Source: Buddleja alternifolia (Eukaryota; Streptophyta; Magnoliopsida; Lamiales; Scrophulariaceae). Taken from it: a DNA stretch of 64,000 nucleotides. Below are positions 35,755 through 47,400 of this stretch, one piece after another (positions within the stretch are counted from its first letter, which is position 1; each line of letters begins with the position of its first letter). Made by a program: the position numbers and the translations under genes. The DNA is taken from assembly GCA_019426215.1 (NCBI GenBank), contig CM033394.1, positions 47,118,423 to 47,182,422 on the forward strand, read 5' to 3'. The notes beneath the pieces are model-generated. The model saw only the letters and a list, made by a program, of their open reading frames with translations, made no database searches and was not told where the DNA came from.

Positions 35755-36182
35755 GGAAAAATTGCATTTTCAAACCCATAATTTGACCATGTACAAAATT
35801 GATCCAATATTGTGGATCTCTCCACATTGTATTCCATATCTTTAAAAACTATGCAATTTTGGTCCAAGCTCCCAACGTAACATTAGTTTTTAAACGGTAT
35901 AGTTTGTGACTCTCGCGTGCACCGTTAATCAATTCTTGGGACCAAAATTGTACATAAGTCCGTGTACAATTTTTGTCCAATATCATGAGACATAAATTGC
36001 TCAATTAACCGTGTACGTAACAAACACATACTAATTCTGTTCAAGAACTAATGGATGTTAGGTTTGAGACCAAATATGCGTATTTTTTTGAAAATATATG
36101 ATGTGTAATGTGGTGATCGACAAAATGTTGGGACCAAAATTATACATAGACTAAATTGTGGGACTTACAATGCAATTTTCCC
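35755..36182. mobile_element. Mutator-like MITE, 428 bp
   Basis: Ends GGAAAAATTGCATT and (inverted) GGGAAAATTGCATT. Flanks AATGTTTGC and AAAGTTTGC are a 9-base duplication with one mismatch, fitting Mutator-like elements. No ORF. Confidence 0.6.
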
Positions 36183-37285
36183 AAAGTTTGCACCCAATAA
36201 ACTAAGAGCCACTTTTCAAAGAAAATGAGAAAGTATAATATTATACACGTCGAGAATGGAAATTATGACGAACCTTCAGTTAAGTGCTGAATAATTATAA
36301 ATTGACATTTATAATTAAGATTAATGTATGAACATGACTTAAAGTACTGTAGGAGATGGGACAATGAATCCGAAGATATTTCTTTATATTATTGATCCCT
36401 TTGATATAAATATTAGTACTAGTTTTGGTAGAGAATAATAATTATATGAGTCCACTAATTAGTTGGTCCTTATTCAAAGTAATCTATTTGGATTTTTTTA
36501 ATAAGAGTGTGGTGGATTTAATTGTTGCAAAGCTAGATCGCCTTCGTTCCAGGTGATTGCATCCCCATCTTTCTTTTGACTTTTTGTCACTATTGCCATT
36601 AATAAATTAATACTCATACATCCTCCCATCTAAGCATGGAATATTTGTATTCAATTGCTCAACTATTGTATGTAGTTCCATGTGTTATATATAATAATCT
36701 AATTCAAAGCGATTCAGATGCTATCTTTTAATTTGATGTTTTTTTTAATATTTCATATTTTACATGCCGAAAAAATGTAAAAAACAATTTAATAAATGTG
36801 TAATTAGCATGGATTAATTATACATGCATATCTCGACAAATTTAAAGATGATATACCAAGGGTGAGTTTGACCCAACTTTTGTGTAATTCATGATAGGAG
36901 TATATAGGATGATTGATTCTCGCATAATCAATTATGACATAAGCTCGAATTTCTACCTTTACCAAAACAACATTCTGTAATGCAAAAATGTCCGAAATTG
37001 ATTATATAAAAGGCCAAACAATCGTTAAAATAGCTAACTTTTGGAGTCATTCCAACTTTTCCAGATACATCAAAATTAATTAAGAATTCAACCTGAATCC
37101 TCCTTGGAGGGAAAGTTTATTTGGTGTATCTACTAAATTATTTATATAAACAAATTTTAAAATACATGTGTGCATGACACAATTTTTCTCTATTCTAGAC
37201 TATTGTATTGTATCCTTTTAATATTTTATCATTGACTTTGGTACGTTTGTGCTGTTGATGATTATATAGTAAAATATGAATATAA
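36183..37285. other. Upstream region of the zinc-finger gene, AT-rich
   Basis: No repeat or coding sequence recognised; presumably holds the distal promoter. Confidence 0.4.
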
Positions 37286-37290
37286 TTTCC

Positions 37291-37297
37291 TATATAA
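37291..37297 (+). promoter_or_regulatory. TATA box of the zinc-finger gene
   Basis: TATATAA lies 57 bases before the ATG at 37354, leaving a 5'UTR of about 30 bases if initiation is at the usual distance. Confidence 0.6.
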
Positions 37298-37353
37298 GGC
37301 ACAAGGGGAAAACATAACCCATGCATAACTTATAGATACAAACAAAAAAATCA

Positions 37354-37986
37354 ATGGAAATAAATAGTATTTCTTCTTCTTCCTCACACACAACAAAATC
37401 AAGCTCGGAGAAGAAGAAGAGGACACTAAAACTCTTCGGAATCGAGCTCGATCACTCTCATGATCCGTCCCAAATTTACGAACCCGAATCCGACGAGAGT
37501 GTTCATTCAACGGCGGCGTCTACCGCCGTGACGGCGAATCCATGCTCCGGCGGCGGCGCTCAGCTGCTGGAGGACAAAAAATTTGTGTGTCAATACTGTT
37601 TCAAGGCGTTTTCGAACTCGCAGGCATTGGGGGGTCATCAAAATGCACATAAGAAAGAAAGATTAATGAAGAAAAAGAATTATAAGAATTTATTTTTCAA
37701 TGATTGTGAACAATATGAAACTGTGATCAGTTTCAGATCGTGCGGTCCAGATCGCGAGATGAAGAGTGATGATCAAATGTTGAGATGGTATGGTGGGGTA
37801 GCTGCAGGTGATTGCTGCCCGTTTGAAGAAAATTATTTGGAGAAGTTTAGTTTGACTAATATTGGGGAGAGGTTGAGAGACAAATCTAGGGCTCGGATCA
37901 GTTGTAATAAGCGTAATGTAAAGAAGAATTGTATTAGGAAAGGCTTAGATCTTAAATTAGGGTTAGGTTTACATCCCACCATTTGA
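37354..37986 (+). CDS. Single C2H2 zinc finger transcription factor, GIS/ZFP5/6/8-like
   Basis: 210 codons, no intron, ATG at 37354 with adequate context (TCAATGG). A Ser-rich N-terminus leads to [10 protein letters not shown] (residues 23-32), the conserved N-terminal motif of the GIS/ZFP5/ZFP6/ZFP8 group. One C2H2 finger lies at 77-99 with C79, C82, H95 and H99 and the plant QALGGH helix (90-95). The C-terminus carries LDLKLGL (198-204), an EAR repressor motif. Arabidopsis relatives act in the nucleus downstream of gibberellin and cytokinin to control trichome and root-hair formation; that role is inferred. Codons are more GC-rich than the flanks and the frame is clean, so I take it as a live gene. 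Its last 47 codons and 3' region are duplicated downstream. Confidence 0.92.
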   Translation: MEINSISSSSSHTTKSSSEKKKRTLKLFGIELDHSHDPSQIYEPESDESVHSTAASTAVTANPCSGGGAQLLEDKKFVCQYCFKAFSNSQALGGHQNAHKKERLMKKKNYKNLFFNDCEQYETVISFRSCGPDREMKSDDQMLRWYGGVAAGDCCPFEENYLEKFSLTNIGERLRDKSRARISCNKRNVKKNCIRKGLDLKLGLGLHPTI

Positions 37987-38598
37987 ATCTCTCGATTATA
38001 TGAACAAATTAAAGGATATTTATATAGCATTTTTAATATATACATACATATATATATAGGGTATCGTTTTTCTTAATTTGATAGCATTAAAAGTAACATT
38101 TCCTCACCATTAGGGGAATTCTATTCCACTCCTTTTGTATATATAAAGAAATTTTTTTTTTATCCCTATAAACTTTTTATATTTAAAATTTCTCTGTCCA
38201 TAATCTAAAACTAACAAGCTTTTTTCCTTATCTTTATATTCCCGCTCCTTACAAACCTTAAATTTTGGCTCTGTCCCAACTGCATATATATATATATAAA
38301 GGTTTTTAAATCAATTATTATATATTGATTTATTAGTAATTTTATTATCGCATTGAAATAAAGCAAGCTTCAATAAGTGCTAAGAATCAGTTCTTAGGAG
38401 ATGGAACTACTGTGCATGGGTTGGGGCAGCTGTGAATCTTTACATATGCTCATATGCAAGAACTTTAAAACATAAAAATGTATTTCTTTAAACGAAAAAC
38501 TTTAAAATAGAAAGGCAAAAGTGCAATACTATAATATATGGGATATAATTGCATTCACCTCCCTCGAGCTATGAATATTTGGCATCCACACCCCTCAT

Positions 38599-39115
38599 GT
38601 TTAGTTTGACAAATAATGGGAAGAGGTTGAGAGAGAAATCTAGGGCTCTTAGCCATATAAGCGTAATGTAAAGAAGAATTGTATTAGGAAAGGCTTAGAT
38701 CTTAAATTAGGGTTAGGTTTACATTCCACCATTTGAGTCTCAATTATATATATGAACAAAAGATATTTATATAGCATTATAAATATATATATATATATAG
38801 GGTCTTGTTTTTTTTTTTTATTATTATTTATTTGATAGCATTAAAAGTAACATTTCCTAACGATAAGGGAAAATTCTAATCCATTCCTGGTGAGGTATAT
38901 ACAATTATTGTTTATTGGTTATTGGCTATTGGTTAGCATTGAAATAAAGCAAGCTTCAACAACTGCCTAAGAATCAGTCCTTAGGAGATGAAACTATGCA
39001 TGGGTTGGTGCAGCTGTGAATCTTCACATATGCTCATATGCAAGAACTTTAAAACCAAAAAAATATTTTTTAAAGGAAAAACTTAGAATAGAAAGGCAAA
39101 GCTGCAATACTATAA
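38599..39115 (+). pseudogene. Tandem duplicate of the zinc-finger gene 3' end
   Basis: Matches 37845 to about 38540, starting at GTTTAGTTTGAC, and includes the last coding part and 3' flank. The frame [12 protein letters not shown] is preserved and still ends in a stop near 38731, but the finger and start are absent. It is shorter than the source by internal deletion in the 3' flank. Transcription reading past the gene would include a second EAR-coding tail. Confidence 0.85.
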
Positions 39116-40540
39116 TTGGGCAGGGAGCCATGATTTTGAGTTCGGCGGGCGAATACAAAAAAAATAGTGATGCACCCATAATTTTCAGCTATATTATTGG
39201 GCCTCGGGAAGGTATGGGCCTTGTTATTCTATGACATTTTGAGCAAAGAATGGAACGTGAGGCCCAAGATGGAAGAGTTCAAATTAAAAGGAAGCCTGTA
39301 AGAAAAGCTAGGTGTAAGAATGAAGATCAAGCTAATAAAAGACCTCGTAAATCACTTAATGGGATAGCTCGCAAGAAAGGTGGTGGATAGCTGGATAGGA
39401 CGCTTAAAGGCATAGCTGACAAAAAAATAAGGGTGGATCAGATCAAATATCAACCACTATTCCGTAAAAGGGGGGAGATGATCTGCATATACCCCCCTCC
39501 CCGCCCTTGCTAGAAATCGGTCAACCATTCTTAAAAGGAGGCAAAAAATAGGCCATTGCCTTTTAAGTCAAGAAAGTCATTTTTTGTATTTTACATTGAC
39601 TAGACTAAAAAAATAGGGATCTTTGTATTTTCTCTTAAGAACACAGTGTTGAATAATAAAACTCTCTCTCTCTCTCTCTCTATCATTATTTATATCTCAC
39701 CTTAATATTCGTCTTTATATTCTAGATTTCTCGCATTTATTAGAAATATAATCATGTTTGAATTTTCACGATTTCTTGATGTAAAAATTGAACCGTATCA
39801 AATAGGGTAAACCTTGATATTCTTAGATTTTGAGAGGACGAAAGTTTAAATATAAAAAGTTTATAGGGCAAAGAAATAATTTTCTCAAAACTAGGGGGTC
39901 CCTCCGGCTCCTAGACTATTTTTGGTCTTCTTTTCATTTCTAAGTAAGGCCAAAGTATATTTTGGGTGGGTTAAGAACATATGATAGAACATGCAACTTC
40001 TACCATGTCACTTTCTCTCTGTCTCTCTAAGAGAAAGTGACTTCTAGGGTTTGTGATCCTTCCCGGTTCCCCGCTCTTCGAGTGGCTTGGCCTCTTCTTT
40101 TTTCAGCGTATCTTTCGCCTCCTGTCTCGTCCTTTTCACCCACCCCCTCCCCTCCCCTCCACACAAAAGATGGAAGCTTCAAGAATAAATAAGTTATTTT
40201 GTGCTCTTGTTGTTTATGTGATGTTTCATTTACTTGGAGGCGAGGTGTTTTGTTGAGGTTATTAGGTGGAAGGATAGTCACTTGTAACATACCACCTCTG
40301 GGCACAAGCATCAACTGCAAAAATATGTTATTAGGGAGATTGTTTGGAGCCATATACTTCACTTGGATGAGGCTCGCTTGATTTGTGAAATGCCCTTTTG
40401 AGAACCCCTTTGATGTCAAATTTGACTAAGTTTTGGCTTTAACCAATGTTCCAATTTTGTACCTGTGATGTTTTTTGGCTCCCAATCAAAGATGTCAGTA
40501 TATATGTATGTATGTTTTTTGCCTTCAAATGTCATGTTTA
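39116..40540. other. Intergenic with degraded element-like text
   Basis: 39237-39389 can be read as a basic, uninterrupted stretch (HFEQRMEREAQDG, then KR-rich) ending in a stop, perhaps a worn retroelement piece. A CT microsatellite lies at 39661-39682. No gene I can name. Confidence 0.3.
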
Positions 40541-40589
40541 AAATCGACCGGTGGTCAAAGTTTGAAATATGATTTTGCCTCATGAAATT

Positions 40590-41046
40590 TTTAGGCTCGA
40601 GCTCGATTATAATTTTTTGAGCTCAAGCTCGACGAGTCTCATTTTCTAGGGCTCGAGTTCAAGCTCGAAGTAGATGAGCCGAGCTCTAGCTTGAAGTAAA
40701 AATTAATTTCATTTTTTTTTCTTTTCTTATAAAATAAAATAAAATAAATTCTATTTTTTTGCTTATAACAATACGTTAATAACGTATAGTATACATTATT
40801 CAAATAAACAATAAGTATTATTAAAATAAATTATAAGTAAATATCTTATATTCAATAAGTATTTAGAAAATAGAGGAGGGTGTCGTGAAAACATAGTTTT
40901 ATTAAATTATTTTATAGAAAAGTATATCATATTAACTAAAATATATAATCTTATAATTGTTGTTGTTTTGCACTATTTAAATAAAATAGAACAAAATATA
41001 TAAATATTATTAAACTAAGTTGTATATAAAATTGTAAGTATTATTT
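40590..41046. repeat. Truncated relative of the 43-kb hAT MITE
   Basis: Matches about 43106-43555 for roughly 450 bases (GGCTCGAGCTCG, TAGGGCTCGAGTTCAAGC, GTGTCGTGAAAACATA). Terminal inverted repeats are missing. It is bracketed by a direct repeat TTTAAAATCGACCGGTGG (about 40537 and 41045). Confidence 0.75.
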
Positions 41047-41413
41047 AAAATCGACCGGTGGCAAAATCATATTTCAATCTATGTATCAACACTCTCATCA
41101 ATCTGTGTACGTATCACCGGTGGTCAATCGTGACATGGTGAATTGGTGATTGAGTTATAAAAGTTCCAATATCTAAATTGTACTATTATTATCGGCTATA
41201 ATCCATAATGACTCATGTTAGATACTATACCCTAGAATAAAAGTAGCCAGTGGGCCAATATTTAGATTCAAACATAAATTTTCTCTAGTACTGGGCTTCA
41301 ACCGCATACACTATATTAGGGCTATCAACAAATGTAATTATTAACCCGATTTTTTCTTTGAATTGGGCTTCAACCATGGGACATGTACAAATTCTCTGAT
41401 TCCAGAATGGAAA

Positions 41414-41560
41414 ATTCTATGTTGGGTCGAGACCAATGGTCTCGGCCCATCGAGGGCCGTTGGATCCCTCCACATGGGAGGTTAAATGAAAATTTGACCC
41501 CCCCCCCCTGTTGGGGGGATCCAACGGTTGAGCTGGGCCGAGACCATTAGAACAACCCTT
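41414..41560. repeat. Short foldback element
   Basis: GGTCTCGGCCCA...CCGTTGGATCCC on the left is inverted on the right (GGGATCCAACGG...TGGGCCGAGACC), with a C-run and GGGGGG loop between. Palindromic MITE of about 150 bases. No clear target duplication. Confidence 0.6.
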
Positions 41561-42002
41561 CCAGAATGCCAAAAAAGAAGGTTCTATGACTCTATCATCC
41601 ATTCACAACAATTTAAATCATATAATTTTAGATTTAGAGTGCTTATCCTTGTTTATTTAGATTATCCAAAACTTCAGTTAAGTGGGTTTCAAGTAATTAA
41701 TGATCAAAAGTTGAGAAATCTCCTTGAAATTAGCTAGCTGACTTATAGCACTTTGGATAATCGATCTGCTTCGTTTATGTTATAATAAATCATGAAATAA
41801 GAGCATAAAGATTAAAGGATATAAGAATTTACGTGGTATGACAATTGTCTACTTCCACAGAAGAAGAAAAGTATTTCAATATTAACGAAAGGGATACAAA
41901 TTACAATGGATGTCAAAAGTATGAATTAAATCTGACGTCTGATTTTTTTTCCCCTAAATAATGTGTATCGTACCTTTGCCCTCTTCAGAACCAATCCAGA
42001 TC

Positions 42003-42209
42003 TTCTGTTACACAAACGTATTACACTTTCTATTACACACACAGATGCGTGACAAGTGTATATACGGATAGTTAGAATGTGAAGAGAGGAATCTCAAATT
42101 TTTATTCACATTACATAATTTTCTCTCTCCACATCCTATACGCCAGTGTATACACTTGTCACGCATCTGTGCGTATAACAGGAAATGTAATACCAAATGT
42201 GTAACAGAA
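42003..42209. mobile_element. Foldback MITE, 207 bp
   Basis: Ends TTCTGTTACACA and TGTGTAACAGAA are inverted repeats extending about 90-100 bases with mismatches (CACAGATGCGTGACAAGTGT on one side, its inverse on the other). No ORF; target duplication not identified. Confidence 0.75.
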
Positions 42210-43065
42210 GTTTTAAATTACCTCAGATGCCCTATGATAATATGTCTTCTACTTAATTTAGGGCCCAGAATTTTAAGACATATCACAACAGTTTATATTA
42301 TCTTGCCTTACAAATTTTGTATAATTAGATTCACACTGGGGAAATCTTTAAAAAGATATTTATACACCCGTCCGGTATATGTAATATTAAATATGAAATG
42401 AAACAAAAAAAATCAACCTAATGAAGAGTAACTAATGTTAAATACAAACCATAAAAGAAAATATTAATTAATTACTAATTATATAGGTTAAGTGACTGAA
42501 TTTTTATTTTGTCGCCCTAACAATTTTCACAAATTTAGCACTGGCGTATAAATTGTCATTATTTGCCAAAAAATGTCACCATTGGAATTCGATAACAACT
42601 ATTTAGTGACAATAACAATTAACAATTGTCACACGGGTTGATGATGATATTCATTTGTCATTGAATTATAGCTACATACATGATTAATTATAAATAGTGA
42701 TAATTTAAACATAATTCTTTTGGATAATTTTTTGTCCCTAACAATCATTAATGTTACAAAAACATTGCCACTAAGTAAATAGCACTAGTAATAAGTAACT
42801 TCTTATATTAGAGATATTCGATAATTCCTATTTCTCCCCTCTCCCAATGTAATTTACTTATCTTCTAAATTTCCCGTAATTAACAAAATAAGATCAGACT
42901 ATAATTTTCCGTCACCACATCCACACATGACTTATAAACCAAAAAATTCACCACATGAACGTGGGAAATACATAGAAGCCTATTTTTTTTTCTATTTTTG
43001 AATTACCTGTTGTATAACTCTATTTGTTCTTTTGTATTCCGCTCCACGCATGCATGTACTGATGG
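42210..43065. other. AT-rich intergenic
   Basis: Nothing recognised. Confidence 0.5.
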
Positions 43066-43073
43066 AGCCAAGG

Positions 43074-43758
43074 TAGGGCTGTAAACGAGCCGAGCCTAAT
43101 TTTCAGGCTCGAGCTCCAACTCAATTATAAAGTTTTGAGCTCAAGCTTGAGCTCAAACTCGATGAGCCACATTTTCTAGGGCTCGAGTTCAAGCTCGAAG
43201 TAGATGAGCCGAGCTTGAGCTCGAGCTTGAAGTAAAAATTAATTTATTTTTTTCTTTTTTTAGAAATAAAATAAAATAAATTATGTTTTTTTGCTTATAA
43301 CGGTACGTTAATAATGTATAGTATACATTATTCAGATAAACAATAAGTATTATTAAGATAAATAATAAGTAAATATTTTATATTCAATAAGTATTTAGAA
43401 AATAGAGAATGGTGTCGTGAAAACATAATTTTATTAAATTATTTTATAGAAAAGTATATCATATCAACTAAAATATATAATCTTATAATTGTTGTTGTTA
43501 TTTTGCACGATTTAAACAAAATAGAAAAGACAAACTTAAGTATTATTAATGTTGTATATGAAATTCGAGTATTTATAGTCATATATTAAAAATTAATAAT
43601 AAATAATAATAAAAGCTTACGAGCCGACTCACGAGCATATGAACAACTATAAGTGAGCTTGAGCTCGACTCACAAAATAACTCGAGCTCGAAATAGCTCG
43701 CGCTAAGCTCCAGGCGAGCCTGTGCTGATGAGCCGGCTCGACTCACCTTACACCCCTA
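43074..43758. mobile_element. Non-autonomous hAT element, 685 bp
   Basis: Ends TAGGGCTGTAAACGAGCC and inverted TAGGGGTGTAAGGTGAGTCG. The 8-base duplication AGCCAAGG lies at 43066-43073 and 43759-43766, the hallmark of hAT. Subterminal GAGCTCGAGCTTGA clusters, as hAT transposases bind. No transposase. Confidence 0.85.
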
Positions 43759-43766
43759 AGCCAAGG

Positions 43767-44139
43767 AGGCTAGTAGGGGTAATGACCTCCCCCTCCCAAC
43801 TCTTGAGAAATATTTTTTTGTCCCCATAAGTTATTAAAATTTAAGGTTTTGCCTCGAACTAAAAGTCCTGGCTCCGTTTGAACGCATTAGATGACATATA
43901 TAAAAGTGTTACACCATTTGAAATGAAATTGATGATGCATGTACTATTATACAATATTGAAACAAAAACAAAAAATCAAATTGAACACACATGTAAATTA
44001 ACTATATACAAGTGATTAATTAATGAAAATTACAACTCCTATGTTCATTTTCCTTCTCATTTTACAGTGAGTTCGGAGCGTCGCACTGCCGCCGCACCTC
44101 CCTCTTTACTCCGGTCCTCACATTACGAACACTCACATT
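43767..44139. other. Intergenic 3' of the peroxidase relic
   Basis: The sequence CATTTTACAGTGAGTTCG occurs at 44058 and again at 44136, a small tandem duplication of about 78 bases at the broken end of the peroxidase exon. Confidence 0.5.
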
Positions 44140-44470
44140 TTACAGTGAGTTCGACGTCGCGCGCGTGAGACTCACGGCTGTCCTTCCGCCGCAAGGATGT
44201 CAAAGCAGGAGACAGTGTTAGGGCATTCAAGCTCGAGTTTGGATTTAATGCGTGTTACGACATCGTACGTGTCGCCAGGAAGCGCTTTGTTGATCTCGTG
44301 GTCACGCTCGGCGGTGGAGGCGGAGGTGGAGGAGAGGAGGAGGGAGGCGACTAGCCACCGATGATGCAGTCGTGAAAAAAAAGGCGGAGGACACCGGCGG
44401 CGGTGGTCGGAATCGCCATTTGCTTGTCGACCACCACGTCACGGACGATTTTGGCGAAATTAGGGCATGT
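44140..44470 (-). pseudogene. Class III peroxidase exon 1, part 2 (after Tat insertion)
   Basis: Continuing from 58693 across the retrotransposon, the frame reads PNFAKIVRDVVVDKQMAI, TTAGVLRLFFHDC and IIGG, then a TAG at 44353-44351 where peroxidases have the Cys of GCDAS. RLFFHDC contains the distal Arg and His of the haem pocket. After a frameshift, 44303 onward reads DHEINKALPGDTYDVVTRIK and LELECPNTVSCFDILAA, also peroxidase, up to a stop at 44172. Wording is closest to the Arabidopsis PRX31/41/65 group. Later exons with the proximal His are not in the window. The gene is dead by nonsense, frameshift and insertion. Confidence 0.88.
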
Positions 44471-45341
44471 TGTTTACACTAAAAATAAAATAGGTTGAAA
44501 GACCTAAGAAGGCCCAAAGTGAAAGACCTAAAACAGGCCCAACAACGATTAATGGGCCCAAAAGTTTAAAAGGCTAAGCCCATCGTAATAACAATAAACC
44601 AGGTCTGATAAAGCTAGAGTCAAAGGCCCGACAATAATATCCCGCCAAAACAAAAGGATTTTAAAAAGAAAAGTTGGAAGCAGTTCTCGACGGTTGAAGA
44701 AGCAGGCCCACGACGCAGAAGTACAAAAGCGGGAAAGAAGAGAGATAAGAGGATCATCAAATCAAAAAACAACTTATTTTTCTCTCTTATCATAGGAGTA
44801 TGCCTAAATATAATTAGGAGTAGTTTGTAGTGTAGATTTGTTCAAGAATTGCTGGATCCAATCCCGGAGTTATACCGGTGTTTCATTCATCTGTAACTAG
44901 CACGAATTGAAGACTTTTATGGAGGTATAGATTACATGCTTTCAGATTTCATTATTTGACAGTAATTTGTATCTTGACCTGAGTTTTCTATTCATTTTCA
45001 TCGTTTTAAGAAAAGAAGATTCTCACGTAGGTATAGAATTATTTTGTGTCAGATTTAAGTATCAGAGAAATAATTCTTACCTGTACTTGAATTGTTCTTT
45101 TATAATATTATCGTGTCATTCGAAGACAAAATATATATATATATATATATATATATTTCAGTCAGTTGCGGTCCGAATAATTAGTTTAATCAACACGGCG
45201 AAGTATTAAATTCCGAACCACCGTCTAGCGTATCGAACTCGAGCGCGGGGATTGAAAGATAATTCTAAAATAAGAATTATCGCGGGACTTGGAACACGCA
45301 GTTGGATCCACCCTAATCTAGATTGTTTTTTTAACGAAACA
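44471..45341 (+). repeat. Tat 5' LTR
   Basis: 871 bases, TG...CA. It is longer than the 3' LTR mainly because of a TA microsatellite at about 45130-45155. Confidence 0.95.
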
Positions 45342-45346
45342 AGTTT

Positions 45347-45364
45347 TGGCGACCACAGTGGGAG
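45347..45364 (+). other. Tat primer-binding site
   Basis: TGGCGACCACAGTGGGAG starts 5 bases after the LTR, with the TGG expected to pair with a tRNA CCA end. Tat/Ogre elements commonly use an Arg tRNA; that assignment is inferred. Confidence 0.6.
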
Positions 45365-45420
45365 TCGGTTTTTCTTAAAAAAACTGACGTTTTGATATTT
45401 TCTAAAGATAAGATTCTTGT

Positions 45421-47400
45421 ATGATGTCTGAGGATTCATTCAGAGACGATTTGGTTGATGATTGTGATACTCAACCAATTTCAAAACATAAAGTCAAAGC
45501 AGACAAAATGTACGAACAATTTGTCCGAGTTATGAAACAGACCCTCGCGGGTGCTCGCGAAGATCAAAGAAGAGAATTCAATGATCAATACCGAGCATTA
45601 GCACAGGAGTCAGCCCGAATATTTACTGCAATTGTGCAGGATATCGCAATAAACGCTCGAGATGGTTTGGCTCTAGAGGTTACTAGAGTAATTACAGAAT
45701 TAGGAGAAATTTTTAATCAGATATGCGATGTTTTTTCGAGCATGATAAATACCCAAGTAGCTTCAGTGCTCGAACCCTTAATTAACAGACATAACATTCT
45801 GGTCGAAAAGGTGTCTCAATTAGTGTCAGTAGAGCCTAGGATTCGAACCAGAACAGTTAATCTAGATGAAGTTCCTCTCTGGTATCCTCGAGATACTCGA
45901 GCTCAGGAAGGAAGATTCGAGTTTGGCCAGTGCTCGAATCAGATCCCTCCTACTTCAAGTCAAGTACCATTCGAGGGGCAGTATTTCTCGAATCCTTGTG
46001 GTGCTGAGAGGCATCCACGTGCGAGTCAGGTGAATGCTTATACAACCCAGCCTATTTGAACTCAGGAAGGGAGGTTCGAGATTGGTCAAGGCTCGAATCG
46101 AACCCCTCCTGTTTCGAGTCAAGTGCCCTTCGAGGAACAGCACTTCTCGAATCCTCACAATGCTGGGGGGCATCCACGTGTGAGTCAGGGGAATGTTTAT
46201 ACAACTCAAGCTATTCCTCAGCCAACAACTCAAGCTATTCCTCAACCACCAAGACCGAATGTCCCTGTACCACCGAACATTTCAGAATCAATGCCCTCTG
46301 GGTATCCACCTAATATCAATTTTGGAAATCTTGGGCCAAATATTGGTTATAGTCAGGGATATTACAAAGGGCCGCAGGGTGCGCCTCAGAGTTACCCATA
46401 TATGGGGTCTTTGAACACCCCTTTTATAGGAAGTCAAGGTTTGCCTGCAAACCAAAACTTCCCTTTTATGAGTAACAATGTGCAAATCCCATATGCTGGG
46501 GGGCAGTATACGCCTAATAATTGCTTGGGGGGCAATTTTGGACCACAAGCACTAGTTCAAGATCGTCTTCAAAATCAAGTGGAAATGGCCATCGAAAGAA
46601 TATATGGGCCTGGTTTTCGAAGGAACCACCGTTTGATTCCTGGGAAACCTTACCCCGACTGGGTAGACAGGAATTTTCCTTTCCCAAGAACATATAAAAT
46701 TCCCAACTTCACTTTGTTTTCTGGAGAAGACCATGTGTCGGCTCTCGAACATTTGTCTCGATTCACTTGCCAATGCCGAGAGGCAGCTGATCAGGATTAT
46801 CTCAAATTAAGGTTATTCCCTAGTTCTTTAACCGGGTCAGCGTTTAACTGGTATACGAATTTATCACCTAATTCGATACATACTTGGGATGAAATGCAAT
46901 TTCAGTTCCAAAATTATTTTGCTCGAACTGAACCGAGCATGACCATGAGTGACTTAGCCAAAATAAGACAGAATCCTGGAGAGTCAATAGAAGAATTCTT
47001 GGCTCGACTTAAGAAAGCTAGGATTAAATGTCATTTGAACATCCCCGAATCTGAGTTTGTTCAATTGGCTCAACAAAACATGGTTTTTGATTATAGAGTA
47101 AAATTCGACGGAATGATGTTTTCTGATTTTAGAGTTTTGACAGAGAGTGCGGTGAGATACGAAAATATGTTAAGAGAGGAAAGCCAAAGAAAACATCAGG
47201 GTTTCAATGCCTTCGAGGTGGGGATTCCATGGGCATTCGAGGATGCCTATGAAATCGATCTGGCAGAATTTGTTAAAGGGCCACCGTTTCAATGCGGAGC
47301 TCTCGAGAGAAAAGACTGTGTAGCTACAGGATCTTTACAGACAAAGAAAGAAAAGGAATATAGTTTCGATGTGACTAAAACCGAGCGAATATTTGACTAA
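45421..47400 (+). pseudogene. Tat gag
   Basis: One frame with a TGA at 46057-46059. The N-terminal part is charged and helical (KADKMYEQFVRVMKQ). A duplicated Arg/Glu/Gly-rich unit (RFEFGQ.., RFEIGQ..) spans the stop, then comes a Pro/Gln/Tyr-rich linker. The capsid-like core begins YKIPNFTLFSGEDHVSALEH and continues with LKLRLFPSSLTGSAFNWY and SIEEFLARLKKARIK. This is the retrotransposon gag fold as seen in Tat. The frame ends at TAA 47398-47400 and resumes downstream without a shift. Confidence 0.85.

Noticed and set aside
40027..40419. 130-codon minus-strand ORF
   Set aside because: Low-complexity Gly/Arg/Glu-rich translation of CT-rich DNA, no conserved motif, no promoter or splice context.
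44967..45209. 80-codon ORF within the Tat LTR, repeated at 58332
   Set aside because: Present only because the LTR is duplicated. No family match and it runs into the TA microsatellite.
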